Position numbers and translations under genes: made by a program
From: CAYOZL01 sp964408435
GTDB taxonomy: Bacteria; Bdellovibrionota_C; UBA2361; SZUA-149; CAYOZL01
Direction of reading: 5' to 3'
Assembly (NCBI GenBank): GCA_964408435.1
Contig: CAYOZL010000004.1
Location: 4,378 to 68,377, forward strand
Length of the DNA: 64,000 nt
The notes under the pieces: model-generated
Told to the model about the DNA's origin: nothing
Database searches by the model: none
What the model saw: only the letters and a program-made list of their open reading frames with translations
Shown here: in pieces, positions 44,337-52,865 of the stretch
How the letters are laid out: the number at the start of each line of letters is the position of its first letter
Position numbering within the stretch: position 1 is the stretch's first letter

Positions 44337-44460
44337 AGAGCACAGAGGAAGATCTCTCACAGAGCTCGCTGAGAGCACAGAGATTCACAGAGGGATATTT
44401 TAAATTTATTTTCTTCTCTGCGTATCTCTGCGTCTCTGTGAGAGATCTTGTTTTTCTCCC
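44337..44460. repeat. CACAGAG-rich inverted repeat in the hisF-hisA/E spacer
   Basis: A perfect 16-bp inverted repeat has arms AAGATCTCTCACAGAG (44349-44364) and CTCTGTGAGAGATCTT (44434-44449). Between them are further CACAGAG/CTCTGCG words: GCACAGAGATTCACAGAG at the left and TCTCTGCGTATCTCTGCGTC at the right. Its composition differs from the AT-rich surroundings. It resembles short interspersed CTCTGCG-type repeats seen in many genomes. It splits hisF from hisA/E and could form a long hairpin. Confidence 0.8.
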
Positions 44461-44482
44461 TTACTGAAGTTATAAAACCCCC

Positions 44483-45643
44483 ATGATCATACCATCCATA
44501 GACATTCAAAATGGCAATGCTGTTCAACTAGTTGGCGGAAAAGAAAAGAAGATAGATGCCGGCTGTCCTTTAAAAAAGCTTGAAGAGTTCAAACTTGCAG
44601 GTGAAGTTGCTGTAATCGACCTAGACGCTGCAATGAGTAAAGGTAGCAACAAAGAAATTATCAAAAAAATGTGTCAGATTGCCCCATGTCGAGTTGGTGG
44701 AGGAATTAGAGATTTAGATACTGCCATTGAATGGCTAGATGCCGGAGCCGCAAAAATTATAATTGGAACAAAAGCAGAACCTGAACTTTTATCTCAGCTT
44801 CCTAAAGAAAGGTTAATAGCTGCACTCGATGCAGAAAATGGTGAAATAGTCGTTGAAGGTTGGCAGCAAAAAACTGGTCTTAAAGTGCTAGATAGAATTA
44901 ACGAGCTTAAAGAATATGTAGGTGGCTTTTTAGTAACCTTTGTTGAGCTTGAAGGTAGAATGCAAGGTACGAACCTAGAAGCAGTAGCTGAGCTAAAAAA
45001 AGCCGCTGATGATTGTGAGTTAACAATTGCAGGTGGAATTACTAAAAAAGAGGAAATTGCAGAGCTAGATAAACTTGATTGTGATTCACAAGTTGGAATG
45101 GCGATTTATTCCGGTAACCTCAAACTTTCAGATTGCATTGATTGCGTCATCCCTTTTAAAATTTTCCCTAGTATTATTTTAAATAAAAACTACTCTCCAT
45201 TAGAGTTTAAATATTTAAAAGATTTGGAAGAAATCGTTAACACTAAGAAACTAGACAAAGTCAGTGTTAAGAGGATACTTCCGAACAAACAAAGAACTTG
45301 TTTTTATATTGTTACAAATAGCAGTGAATCTATTAGGGAACTTACGAATCCAATTGATTCTCTAGAAAAAACTTTAACTTCTAGAAAAAAAAATTCTGTT
45401 AAAGGGTCTTATACTAATAGGCTTTTTAATGATTCTGATTTACTTTCTTCAAAGTTACTAGAAGAAGCTAATGAACTAATCGAATCTAAAGATAGCAATG
45501 AAGCCTCTTTTGAAATGGCAGATGTTATATATTTTGGTATGACAGCACTTATTGGAAAAGATGGAAGTCTTGATAAAGTTAAAAATGAGCTTAAAAAGAG
45601 AAGTTTAAAATTAAGCAGAAGAACTGGTAACAAAAAAACTTAA
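44483..45643 (+). CDS. hisAE: HisA - spacer - HisE fusion (histidine biosynthesis steps 2 and 4)
   Basis: 386 aa. Residues 1-225 are a HisA isomerase barrel: MIIPSIDIQNGNAVQLVGG (catalytic Asp), CRVGGGIRDLDTAIEWLDAG, and TIAGGITKKEEI. The segment usually TDIxxDGT reads TFVELEGRMQGT, so the second acid may be Glu. Residues ~306-380 are HisE: SYTNRLFNDSDLLSSKLLEE, ANELIESK, FEMADVIYFGMTAL. Residues 226-305 have no His/Cys metal ligands and no SRSR-type HisI signature, though their edges align with a HisI domain. The HisE part resembles yeast HIS4 as I recall it (SYTRRLFNDS there). It ends the his operon; hisI and hisC are not in the window. Confidence 0.88.
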   Translation: MIIPSIDIQNGNAVQLVGGKEKKIDAGCPLKKLEEFKLAGEVAVIDLDAAMSKGSNKEIIKKMCQIAPCRVGGGIRDLDTAIEWLDAGAAKIIIGTKAEPELLSQLPKERLIAALDAENGEIVVEGWQQKTGLKVLDRINELKEYVGGFLVTFVELEGRMQGTNLEAVAELKKAADDCELTIAGGITKKEEIAELDKLDCDSQVGMAIYSGNLKLSDCIDCVIPFKIFPSIILNKNYSPLEFKYLKDLEEIVNTKKLDKVSVKRILPNKQRTCFYIVTNSSESIRELTNPIDSLEKTLTSRKKNSVKGSYTNRLFNDSDLLSSKLLEEANELIESKDSNEASFEMADVIYFGMTALIGKDGSLDKVKNELKKRSLKLSRRTGNKKT

Positions 45644-45733
45644 TTACATAAGTATTCGCACGAAATTGGGTATAACTTTGAAAGTCAGAAGATTACAAGG
45701 TTAAACCCGAAGTTGGAGCTACCTGCTGTCTCA

Positions 45734-46528
45734 CTAACAGAAAAGAAAAACACTATTCAATTTGGATTCTTCAAATAACAACTCAGAAGGATTTTCCTCA
45801 GGCTCTGGCTCAGGAAGAATTTCTTCAAGTTGCTCATCATCTTCTGGTTCATTTTTTTTTGTCTCAAGAAGAATTTTATTCCAGAATTTCTTTCCATCTA
45901 CTGGCTTGGCCTCTTGGCTTAAAAAAATCTGGTTATAAGAGAGCATCATTCTGAGGTAGCCTTCTATAGTTTCAAGACCAACGCGCTCATCTTCTGACAA
46001 AATGCCTTTTTTGAATTTATCTCTTAAACTTAAAGTTAAACTTTGAATGTCGACTTCACCTTTCTTGTAAACAAAAGCAATTTTTGCATCCCTATCATAA
46101 TACAAGGAAAAAGCCTTAGAGACTTCAATTTTTGCTAGGTCTTTTTTACCTTCGAGCAACAGTGAATAGGCTTTGATTTCATACCCAATCGGATCTTTTT
46201 CATCGATCTTGATTAACTCATCAGCAACTTCAGCAATCGATTTTCCATCCAAAGACATCAATGAAAGCAACATTTCTCTATAAACAGCGTCCTGTTCTTT
46301 TTTCTTCCCACTAAAAAAATTTCTTTGAATACACGAACGAAAAAGACGCTGAGCTAATTTCTCAAGATTAACTTTAAGTTGCTCATGTTCAGTTAACTCA
46401 TATTGCTCCTCCTGAGGAACATGGGTTATTGTTGAAGTTTCGTTTGAGTCATTTTGTAATGCAAAAAGTTGCGTAGAAAACAAAAATGAAACAAAGAAAA
46501 ACGACACAAGAAGTCTAGAAAACGACAT
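45734..46528 (-). CDS. Exported protein of unknown function
   Basis: 264 aa from the ATG at 46528, which gives a clean signal peptide (MSFSRLLVSFFFVSFLFSTQ) ending around ALQ; GGAG lies 10 bases upstream. A longer frame starts at 46582 but lacks this layout. The mature part is Glu/Lys-rich and helical, with a TPR-like piece (DPIGYEIKAYSLLLEGKKDL) and an acidic, Pro/Glu-rich tail (EEILPEPEPEENPSELLFEE). Not recognised. It stands alone between the his operon and the arsenic genes. Confidence 0.6.
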   Translation of the reverse strand: MSFSRLLVSFFFVSFLFSTQLFALQNDSNETSTITHVPQEEQYELTEHEQLKVNLEKLAQRLFRSCIQRNFFSGKKKEQDAVYREMLLSLMSLDGKSIAEVADELIKIDEKDPIGYEIKAYSLLLEGKKDLAKIEVSKAFSLYYDRDAKIAFVYKKGEVDIQSLTLSLRDKFKKGILSEDERVGLETIEGYLRMMLSYNQIFLSQEAKPVDGKKFWNKILLETKKNEPEDDEQLEEILPEPEPEENPSELLFEESKLNSVFLFC

Positions 46529-46741
46529 AACAGCACTCCATTCAGAACTTTGAGGCAAACCTATGAAAAAACATTTTCCCATTTCGTGCCTCTATCTTTC
46601 AAAACTATTTTCCGAATTAAAATTTCGTATTTATCGAAATGAGAAATAAAGGCAGAGAGACATCTTCACATATTCTAGTTTAATAATTATTATAATAACT
46701 CACACCAAAAAGCTACCATGTTAGTGTTTAAAAAATAGCTA

Positions 46742-47155
46742 CTACTTTAAGGTCTGAATATATTTTTCAATCTCGTCTCTAACCCTTCTAAAGCAATTAA
46801 GAGTATCCTCTTCACTTGCAATATCATTAACCAGAGCAGGTGGATCGTCAAAAGGGGCATGTATAACTTTAACGCCCTCTTTATCAAAACTAGGGCAAGA
46901 ACTCGCAGCATTATCGCAAACCGTAACTACCGTATCTAAATCAAGATCCTTATATTTATTAATATGATCAGAACTATGAGTAGAAATATCGATACCAACC
47001 TCTTTCATCACTTTTTGTGCATACTGATTAATACCATGCGGAGAAGTTCCAGCGGAAAAAGCTTCATGAGTTTCTGAAAGCAGATTTTTTGCAAAGCCTT
47101 CTGCCATTTGACTTCTACATGAATTACCTGTGCATAAGAATAATATTTTTTTCAT
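46742..47155 (-). CDS. arsC: Arsenate reductase, thioredoxin-dependent (low-molecular-weight phosphatase fold)
   Basis: 137 aa from ATG 47155; an in-frame ATG at 47179 is possible. The P-loop FLCTGNSCRSQMAEGF has the first Cys and Arg, and VVTVCDNAASSCPSF holds the Cys pair that shuttles the disulfide in pI258-type ArsC. APFDDPPALV carries the conserved Asp. It reduces As(V) to As(III). It is divergent from the radical SAM gene with about 53 bases, possibly a shared control region. It fits the arsenic-themed cluster that follows. Confidence 0.93.
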   Translation of the reverse strand: MKKILFLCTGNSCRSQMAEGFAKNLLSETHEAFSAGTSPHGINQYAQKVMKEVGIDISTHSSDHINKYKDLDLDTVVTVCDNAASSCPSFDKEGVKVIHAPFDDPPALVNDIASEEDTLNCFRRVRDEIEKYIQTLK

Positions 47156-47208
47156 TCGTCTAACTTTAGCTATTTGCAAGAATTTAACAAGAAATATAGT
47201 ATAAAACG

Positions 47209-48138
47209 ATGAATAAACAAAAATTTTCCGACCTAAAAATTACAGCTGATGGCGATACAAGAGCCTCAGTAGCATTAAAATCACTAGATACTCTATGGTT
47301 AAATACTGGGACAATTTGCAACCTAACTTGTGCTAATTGCTACATAGAATCATCTCCTACTAATGACGCATTAGTATATTTAAATCATCAGGAAGTTATA
47401 ACCCTATTAGACGAGATAAAAGAAAAAGAAATCCCAACTAAAGAAATTGGTATTACAGGTGGAGAACCTTTTATTAATCCAGATATAATTAAGATTATTA
47501 CTGAGTGCCTCACTCGTGGTTTTGATTTGCTAGTTTTAACAAACGCAATGAAACCGATGATGAAAAAAGAAAAAGAGCTCTTAGCACTAAAGGAAAAATA
47601 TCCTGATAAGCTAACCCTAAGAGTCTCAGTTGATCATTTCAAACCAGAGATGCACGAAGAAGAAAGAGGCGAGAAAACTTGGGAGCCAATGCTAAAAGGT
47701 CTTAAGTGGCTATCAGATAATCAGTTCAACATTAACATCGGTGCTAGAACTAGATGGGGTGAAAGACAAGAAGATTTAAGAAATGGCTACGCAGAACTTT
47801 TTAAAGAAAATAACATCAAGCTTGATGCTTATGACAAAAGAGAATTATTACTTTTTCCTGAAATGGACGATAAAGAAGAAGTTCCTGAAATTACAACTAA
47901 GTGCTGGGATTTAGTTGGTTCAAAACCAGAGGAAATGATGTGCTCATCATCTAGAATGGTAGTTAAGCGTAAAGGCGATGAAAAACCATCTGTTATGGCT
48001 TGTACATTACTTGCTTATGACCAGCAGTTTAATCTAGGCGACACGCTTGAAGAGGCTTCACAGGATGTATACTTGAATCATCCCCATTGCTCTAAGTTTT
48101 GTGTCTTAGGTGGTGGTAGTTGTAGTATTAATGAATAA
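47209..48138 (+). CDS. Radical SAM protein with C-terminal Cys cluster
   Basis: 309 aa. The iron-sulfur motif CNLTCANCYIESS (CxxxCxxC) lies near residue 39, with GITGGEPFINPDI (GGEP motif for SAM) following. The C-terminus has HPHCSKFCVLGGGSC, a SPASM-like auxiliary cluster. The published ArsS enzymes of arsenosugar pathways have a different start and a DUF3641 tail. This protein lacks those, but its neighbours (ArsM, MTAP, TIGR04283 transferase) are the same pathway set. It could make the adenosyl-arsenic bond; that is an inference from context. Confidence 0.85.
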   Translation: MNKQKFSDLKITADGDTRASVALKSLDTLWLNTGTICNLTCANCYIESSPTNDALVYLNHQEVITLLDEIKEKEIPTKEIGITGGEPFINPDIIKIITECLTRGFDLLVLTNAMKPMMKKEKELLALKEKYPDKLTLRVSVDHFKPEMHEEERGEKTWEPMLKGLKWLSDNQFNINIGARTRWGERQEDLRNGYAELFKENNIKLDAYDKRELLLFPEMDDKEEVPEITTKCWDLVGSKPEEMMCSSSRMVVKRKGDEKPSVMACTLLAYDQQFNLGDTLEEASQDVYLNHPHCSKFCVLGGGSCSINE

Positions 48139-48177
48139 AGATCTCGCACAGAATTCTCTATTTCCCAATACTCCTTC

Positions 48178-48789
48178 TTAAACTTTCTTCAATAACAACT
48201 TACACATCTGCACTTGTCTTAAACAAGTTAACTTTAACCAACCTTCTTTTTTATATTTTCTAGCACTAGTAAAAAGTTTTGAAGAAATTCTATTAAGCTT
48301 TATGCCTTTACTTTTTGCTATTCTGACAAACAACATATCTTCACCAAAAGAAGCATCTTCTGGAAAATTTCCTATTTTTTGAAATGTTTTTTTAGAAACA
48401 AAAAGCCCTTGGTCTCCATACGGCAAGCCAAAAATAAAGCTTCTAATATTTGCAAAAAAAGCATTAAACCTTGTTAATCCAGGTTCAGTATAAGCTAAAT
48501 CAAAATAACTTAGAGTCTTATCTTCTTCTTCATTACTGTCTTTATTATTCTTTATAAGATTTTCTAACTTAGAAAAATTCTCAGTTCTTAGATCCGTATC
48601 CGCATGTAAAAACCATAGATAATCTCTACTAGCTTTATTAGCTCCTATATTTAAGCTAACTGCTCTAGAGCCTTCAATAGAAACAATAATTTCAGCCTCT
48701 AGTTTTTCTTTTTCAAAATCTTCTAGTATTTTTTTAAGCGCAGGCTCACCCTTTATTGCAGGGATAATTATACTTACTTCCTTAAGCAC
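48178..48789 (-). CDS. Glycosyltransferase, TIGR04283-type (rSAM-associated)
   Basis: 203 aa, GTG start at 48789 overlapping the phosphorylase stop by 8 bases. GT2 fold: VSIIIPAIKGEPALKKIL, DYLWFLHADTDLRT (DxD-like), and YGDQGLFVSKKTFQKIGNFP, GEDMLFV, TSARKYKKEGW. The last four are typical of TIGR04283, a group found with radical SAM and arsenic genes. It may attach a sugar or aglycone to the arsenic-ribose. It has no membrane helix. The full acceptor is unknown. Confidence 0.88.
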   Translation of the reverse strand: MLKEVSIIIPAIKGEPALKKILEDFEKEKLEAEIIVSIEGSRAVSLNIGANKASRDYLWFLHADTDLRTENFSKLENLIKNNKDSNEEEDKTLSYFDLAYTEPGLTRFNAFFANIRSFIFGLPYGDQGLFVSKKTFQKIGNFPEDASFGEDMLFVRIAKSKGIKLNRISSKLFTSARKYKKEGWLKLTCLRQVQMCKLLLKKV

Positions 48790-49630
48790 GAAGAACTTCT
48801 AACCACTGTTTTTGTTCTTCTGAAACATTTTTATCAGCAGTCATAATTGAGAATTTAAGTGAATTAGAAATGTCTTCTGGTGTTTCACTTAGCTTAGAGC
48901 TTGCTAATGCTAGGATTACTTTTTTAGCTTTTTCAACTGTTTGTGAATAAACTTCAAAAAACTTCTCTACTGTTACATGCTGTGCAGGATCGTCCATCCA
49001 ACAATCGTAATCTGTAGCTAAACAAAGTGTGCAATAAGCAAGTTGAGCTTCTCTTGCTAGAAAAACTTCTGGAATGTTTGTCATTCCAACCACATCACAT
49101 TTCGCACTATCTTTTAGAAAAAAACTTTCAGCTCTAGTTCCAAGTCTTGGCCCTTCTACGCATCCATATGTGGCATTAGTGTGTAATAGGATTTCAGATT
49201 TTTTTGCAGCATTAATAATATCTTTACTTAATTCAGGACATGCTGGGTTTGCTGTAGAAACATGCGCAGCAATACCTTTTCCAAAAAATGAATACTCTCT
49301 TTTACCTCTTGTATGATCAAAATACTGCTCTACTAAAGCCAGATCGCCTGGTTTAATTTCTTTTTTCAAACTTCCACAAGCTGAAACACTTAAAACCCTA
49401 CTTGCTCCTAATTTCTTAAGTGCAAATATATTAGCTCTATAATTTACCTCATGTGGTAAAAGCTTATGTCCTTTTCCATGTCTGGAGAGAAATAGAATCT
49501 TCTCCCCTTCAAGCACACCTTCCATAATTTTATCAGAAGGCTGACCAAATGGAGTGTCTAGAACATGTTCTTTCTCAATCTTTAATTGCTGTAATGAGTA
49601 GAGGCCTGATCCACCAATAATCGCTAGCAC
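48782..49630 (-). CDS. MTAP/PNP-family purine nucleoside phosphorylase
   Basis: 282 aa, GTG start at 49630 directly against the ArsM stop. Conserved parts: MLAIIGGSGLYSLQQL, LSRHGKGHKLLPHEVNYRAN, VSACGSLKKEIKPGDLALV, GCVEGPRLGTRAES, VVGMTNIPEVFLAREAQLAY and LATDYDCWMDD. MTAP enzymes cut 5'-methylthioadenosine to adenine and a ribose-1-P. In the arsenic cluster a likely substrate is a 5'-arsenic-deoxyadenosine. The LGTRAES change from FSTRAES may affect the base pocket. Substrate shift is inference. Confidence 0.9.
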   Translation of the reverse strand: MLAIIGGSGLYSLQQLKIEKEHVLDTPFGQPSDKIMEGVLEGEKILFLSRHGKGHKLLPHEVNYRANIFALKKLGASRVLSVSACGSLKKEIKPGDLALVEQYFDHTRGKREYSFFGKGIAAHVSTANPACPELSKDIINAAKKSEILLHTNATYGCVEGPRLGTRAESFFLKDSAKCDVVGMTNIPEVFLAREAQLAYCTLCLATDYDCWMDDPAQHVTVEKFFEVYSQTVEKAKKVILALASSKLSETPEDISNSLKFSIMTADKNVSEEQKQWLEVLRA

Positions 49631-50686
49631 TTAGCAACAAGCCCCAGAATCCACACCAGAGTTATTAGCTGTTGGCTCACAATCAAAAGGACCATAGTGC
49701 ACTGAAAAATCCCCTTGCAGCTTAAAGTGTTCCTTAAATCTTGTTTGAGCAATCATATTATAAGTATTGCCACATACTGCTACTGGCATTCCAGTCTTGA
49801 ATTCATGATGGTCATCTAAATGAAAAGCATGAGGATGCTCAGGGATAGTACCATTGTAATAAACAACATGCCCATAATTCTCACAAATGTCTTCTAGCTC
49901 AACTTTAAATGCTCTAACCGTCTTAGAGTAAAAATCAATCATCCCTGCTTTTTCTTGGATTTCTTTATCTTCAATCTCAAGTACTCTACTAGAAATCTCT
50001 CTGTAATCCGGAATTCCGATTGCGCTAAGCATTCTTCTAAAATCTTCAGTATACATAGCTCCTCCTAAACATTCTCCAAGAATAATTTTATCTTCTTGAA
50101 TAGGTTTTGGAATTCTTCTTCCAGAAAAAACATCTGAGAAATATAGCTCTCCGCCAGGCTTTAAAACTCTATATATTTCACTAAAAACTTTTTCTTTATC
50201 AGGAGATAAATTGATTACGCAGTTAGATATAACAACATCAATACTATTATCTTCAATACCTGCTGTTTTTAAATCTTCGATATAACCTTTTACAAATTTA
50301 GTATTTGCTTTTTTATATCCAAATTTTTCTTTATGCCAATCTACATATTCATTAGCTACAGCTAACTGCTCATCAGTCATATCTAGACCAATTACTTGAC
50401 CAGACTCACCTACAATCTGACTTAATAAATATGCATCCCTACCCGTTCCACAACCTAGGTCTAAAACTGTTGCTCCTTTTGCTGCAACCGGTAAAGGTGA
50501 ACCACAACCATAGAATTTACTCTGAACAGTATCGTGAACATTTTTTAGTAAAGTTTGTACATGCTCAGGAGGAGCATCAAGAGGGCAACACGCAGATGTT
50601 TTTAAATCCTCATTCGTCTCTAGTGTATGACCGTAATATTCTTTAACTTTTGCTATTGTATTATCGGGAGAAGTATTTTCTTGCAT
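49631..50686 (-). CDS. arsM: Arsenite S-adenosylmethionine methyltransferase
   Basis: 351 aa. SAM site: VLDLGCGTGRDAYLLSQIVG, then IGLDMTDEQLAVA and CVINLSPDKEKVFSEIYRV. ArsM's As-binding Cys residues have counterparts in CCPLDAPPEHV, SNCVINL and GECLGGAMY. The C-terminal ~110 residues (FHLDDHHEFKTGMPVAVCGN) are the conserved extra domain of long ArsM. It ends in SGACC. It methylates As(III), giving dimethyl species for the next enzymes. Starts at ATG 50686. Confidence 0.96.
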   Translation of the reverse strand: MQENTSPDNTIAKVKEYYGHTLETNEDLKTSACCPLDAPPEHVQTLLKNVHDTVQSKFYGCGSPLPVAAKGATVLDLGCGTGRDAYLLSQIVGESGQVIGLDMTDEQLAVANEYVDWHKEKFGYKKANTKFVKGYIEDLKTAGIEDNSIDVVISNCVINLSPDKEKVFSEIYRVLKPGGELYFSDVFSGRRIPKPIQEDKIILGECLGGAMYTEDFRRMLSAIGIPDYREISSRVLEIEDKEIQEKAGMIDFYSKTVRAFKVELEDICENYGHVVYYNGTIPEHPHAFHLDDHHEFKTGMPVAVCGNTYNMIAQTRFKEHFKLQGDFSVHYGPFDCEPTANNSGVDSGACC

Positions 50687-50777
50687 AATTGCCTATATTA
50701 TTAATAACTTAGAATAAATATCCATAATTAATATCTTAATAAATATGAAAATAAAAGAGTTTGGACTAAAGATTACA

Positions 50778-51581
50778 ATGAAAAATTCAATATTTTTTTT
50801 AATTATCCTATTTTCCTGCATATTTTTACTGCCTGGCTCTAGCTATGCAGATGGGAGCGCCCCAAACAAGAGCCTTGAAAACATTACTTATAAAAGTGTC
50901 GATAATAGAAGTAACTATCAACAATTCTTAGCTAAATATGATGAACTCTTAAAAGATTACACTAAACCTACATCTAAAAATGGCATATCCTTCGTTGGTG
51001 TTAACTATGATTCATGGTCTAAAGATCAAAGACACTCTGAGGCATTAAAACTTTTTAAATCAATTAATATTAGTAAAATCAAAGATAAAAAAGCATTCTG
51101 GATTAACGCTTATAATTTTCTAACTATAGAACTAATTATCAAAGAAGACGAGAAAAAGAGTATAAAAAATTTAGCAACAGTATTAAAAAGCCCTTGGAAA
51201 AGATTTTCATGGGAATTAAATGGTGAAAACTACACCCTAGATAAAATAGAACATGAGATTTTAAGACCATTAGGAGACCCTAGTATTCACTTTGCGATTA
51301 ACTGTGCATCTGTTTCTTGTCCTGATGTTAGAAGTGACAGTTATCGTTCAGAGACTTTAGACCAACAACTAACAGAACAAGTTCAGCTAGCTCTTAAAGA
51401 TAAAAATAGAGGACTTAGAATAGATGGCTCTAAAATATATGTTCATAAGCTATTTAAGTGGTTTGATAAAGATTTTGATAATGGTGATGTTAAAGGCTGG
51501 ATATCTAAATATACTGATATTAAGAGTGATGCTAAAATAAAGTATCTAGACTATGATTGGTCACTCAATAAAGTCTATTAA
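50778..51581 (+). CDS. DUF547 protein, secreted
   Basis: 267 aa from ATG 50778 (upstream ATG 50745 adds 11 residues before the signal helix). The signal peptide ends near SSYAD. DUF547 core: KKAFWINAYNFLTIELII, PWKRFSWELNGENYTLDKIE, and FAINCASVSCPDVRSD. The catalytic-like His/Asn and Cys pattern of the family is kept. The family often occurs beside ArsM and radical SAM genes. Overlaps the next reading frame slightly if the longer start of that gene is used. Confidence 0.88.
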   Translation: MKNSIFFLIILFSCIFLLPGSSYADGSAPNKSLENITYKSVDNRSNYQQFLAKYDELLKDYTKPTSKNGISFVGVNYDSWSKDQRHSEALKLFKSINISKIKDKKAFWINAYNFLTIELIIKEDEKKSIKNLATVLKSPWKRFSWELNGENYTLDKIEHEILRPLGDPSIHFAINCASVSCPDVRSDSYRSETLDQQLTEQVQLALKDKNRGLRIDGSKIYVHKLFKWFDKDFDNGDVKGWISKYTDIKSDAKIKYLDYDWSLNKVY

Positions 51582-51597
51582 TAAAGTTTTTAGCGAT

Positions 51598-52269
51598 ATG
51601 ATTAAAATTTTACTCTTAATTTTATTTCTACAGTCTAAATGTTTTGCAATAGATGAGAATTTTCTATCCTTAGATAATTGGAAAGAACATACCTTCCCCA
51701 AAATAAAGCAACATTCTAAGTATAAGATCGTAGAGAACGGAATACTAGAAGCAAAAACTAACAATTCAGCATCTGGTTTACTTCATAAAGAAAAATTTAA
51801 TGTTTACGATAAGAAAAACTTAGAATTTAAATGGAAGGCTACGAATGTATTTACAAAAGGGGATTACAGCAAAAAAAGCGGGGATGATTACCCAATTAGG
51901 GTTTATATAATATTTGAATACAATGCTGATGAGGCTCGCTTTTCAAAAAGAATGAAATATAAAGCAGCAAAGACTCTCTATGGTGAATATCCTCCAGATT
52001 CTAGCTTAAACTATATATGGTCTAATAAGGACGGCAGTAAAGACAAGATAGTAAATAGTCCCTACACTGAGCAAACTAAGCTTATAGTTTTACAGTCTGG
52101 AAAATTAAATCTTAATACATGGCAGACTGAAAAAATAAATATAGTAGAAGACTATAAAAGAGCATTCGGTAAAAACCCTCCAAAAATAGCATCAGTGGCT
52201 ATAATGGCGGATTCAGATAACACAAAAGAGAGTGCTACTAGCTATCTAGACTGGATTAAAATTTATTAA
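51598..52269 (+). CDS. DUF3047 protein, secreted
   Basis: 223 aa from ATG 51598, which opens the signal peptide MIKILLLILFLQSKCFA; a longer frame from 51553 would hide it. Core: LDNWKEHTFPKIKQHSKYKI, FKWKATNVFTKGD, DDYPIRVYIIFEY, and VAIMADSDNTKESATSYLDW. Same pattern as DUF3047 proteins, probably beta-sandwich ligand binding. It is 16 bases after the DUF547 gene, so both are likely co-transcribed. Role in the arsenic cluster unclear. Confidence 0.88.
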   Translation: MIKILLLILFLQSKCFAIDENFLSLDNWKEHTFPKIKQHSKYKIVENGILEAKTNNSASGLLHKEKFNVYDKKNLEFKWKATNVFTKGDYSKKSGDDYPIRVYIIFEYNADEARFSKRMKYKAAKTLYGEYPPDSSLNYIWSNKDGSKDKIVNSPYTEQTKLIVLQSGKLNLNTWQTEKINIVEDYKRAFGKNPPKIASVAIMADSDNTKESATSYLDWIKIY

Positions 52270-52298
52270 GGCTATATATCTATTTTTTACGGCTATCT

Positions 52299-52865
52299 CT
52301 ACTGAGAGAAAGAAATGTTGGCCTTAGATAAAAGCTCTTTAGCTTCAGCGTTATTAAAATCTACCGATAAAGCTTTATCAGCATAATATTTAGCTTTTAA
52401 GTAATTTCCCTGTTCAAGATATTCACTTCCTAACCAAACCATTAAACTTGGATCTGAAGGACAACGAGCAGATAAAGATGAGAAAAGCTCGATTCTTTTA
52501 GCTGTTTCTGTTTCAATTAAAGCCTGATTAACTTCTTTTTCTATACTAGGACATTTTTTATATAGCTTGTCTAAACTAGATTCTTCAGTTTCGCCTGAAC
52601 GTATTTGCTCTAATCTTTCTTTATTTAATCTATATTGACGCTCAATAATCTTTGAAGCTAACCCTGTACCGTGATTATTATCAAAACTGCCTTGAGCTAT
52701 CCCAATTCTTAATTTGTTTTGCTTTGCCCAACCAGGCAAACCATTTGGAAACGCCCCTCTATTAATTAAACCTTGAGTTGCTGGACCCGTTGCAGAAGAA
52801 AAAGAACATGATGTACATAGAACTAAGGCTAAAAATATTGATACTAATAAAGATTTTGATCTCAT
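52299..52865 (-). CDS. TPR lipoprotein at the end of the polysaccharide operon
   Basis: 188 aa. A signal ends at ...LVLCTSCSFSS, with Cys at the lipobox position (though Cys at -3 is unusual). The C-half has two TPR-like units (SDPSLMVWLGSEYLEQGNYL, then AKYYADKALSVDFNNAEAKE). Four bases overlap with the BY-kinase. Perhaps an accessory for polysaccharide export in the periplasm. Not a named family. Confidence 0.65.
   Translation of the reverse strand: MRSKSLLVSIFLALVLCTSCSFSSATGPATQGLINRGAFPNGLPGWAKQNKLRIGIAQGSFDNNHGTGLASKIIERQYRLNKERLEQIRSGETEESSLDKLYKKCPSIEKEVNQALIETETAKRIELFSSLSARCPSDPSLMVWLGSEYLEQGNYLKAKYYADKALSVDFNNAEAKELLSKANISFSQ

Noticed and set aside
45180..45400. A HisI domain inside the HisA-HisE fusion
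   Set aside because: The spacer lacks the SRSR-type signature and the His/Cys metal ligands, so it cannot be called a working HisI.
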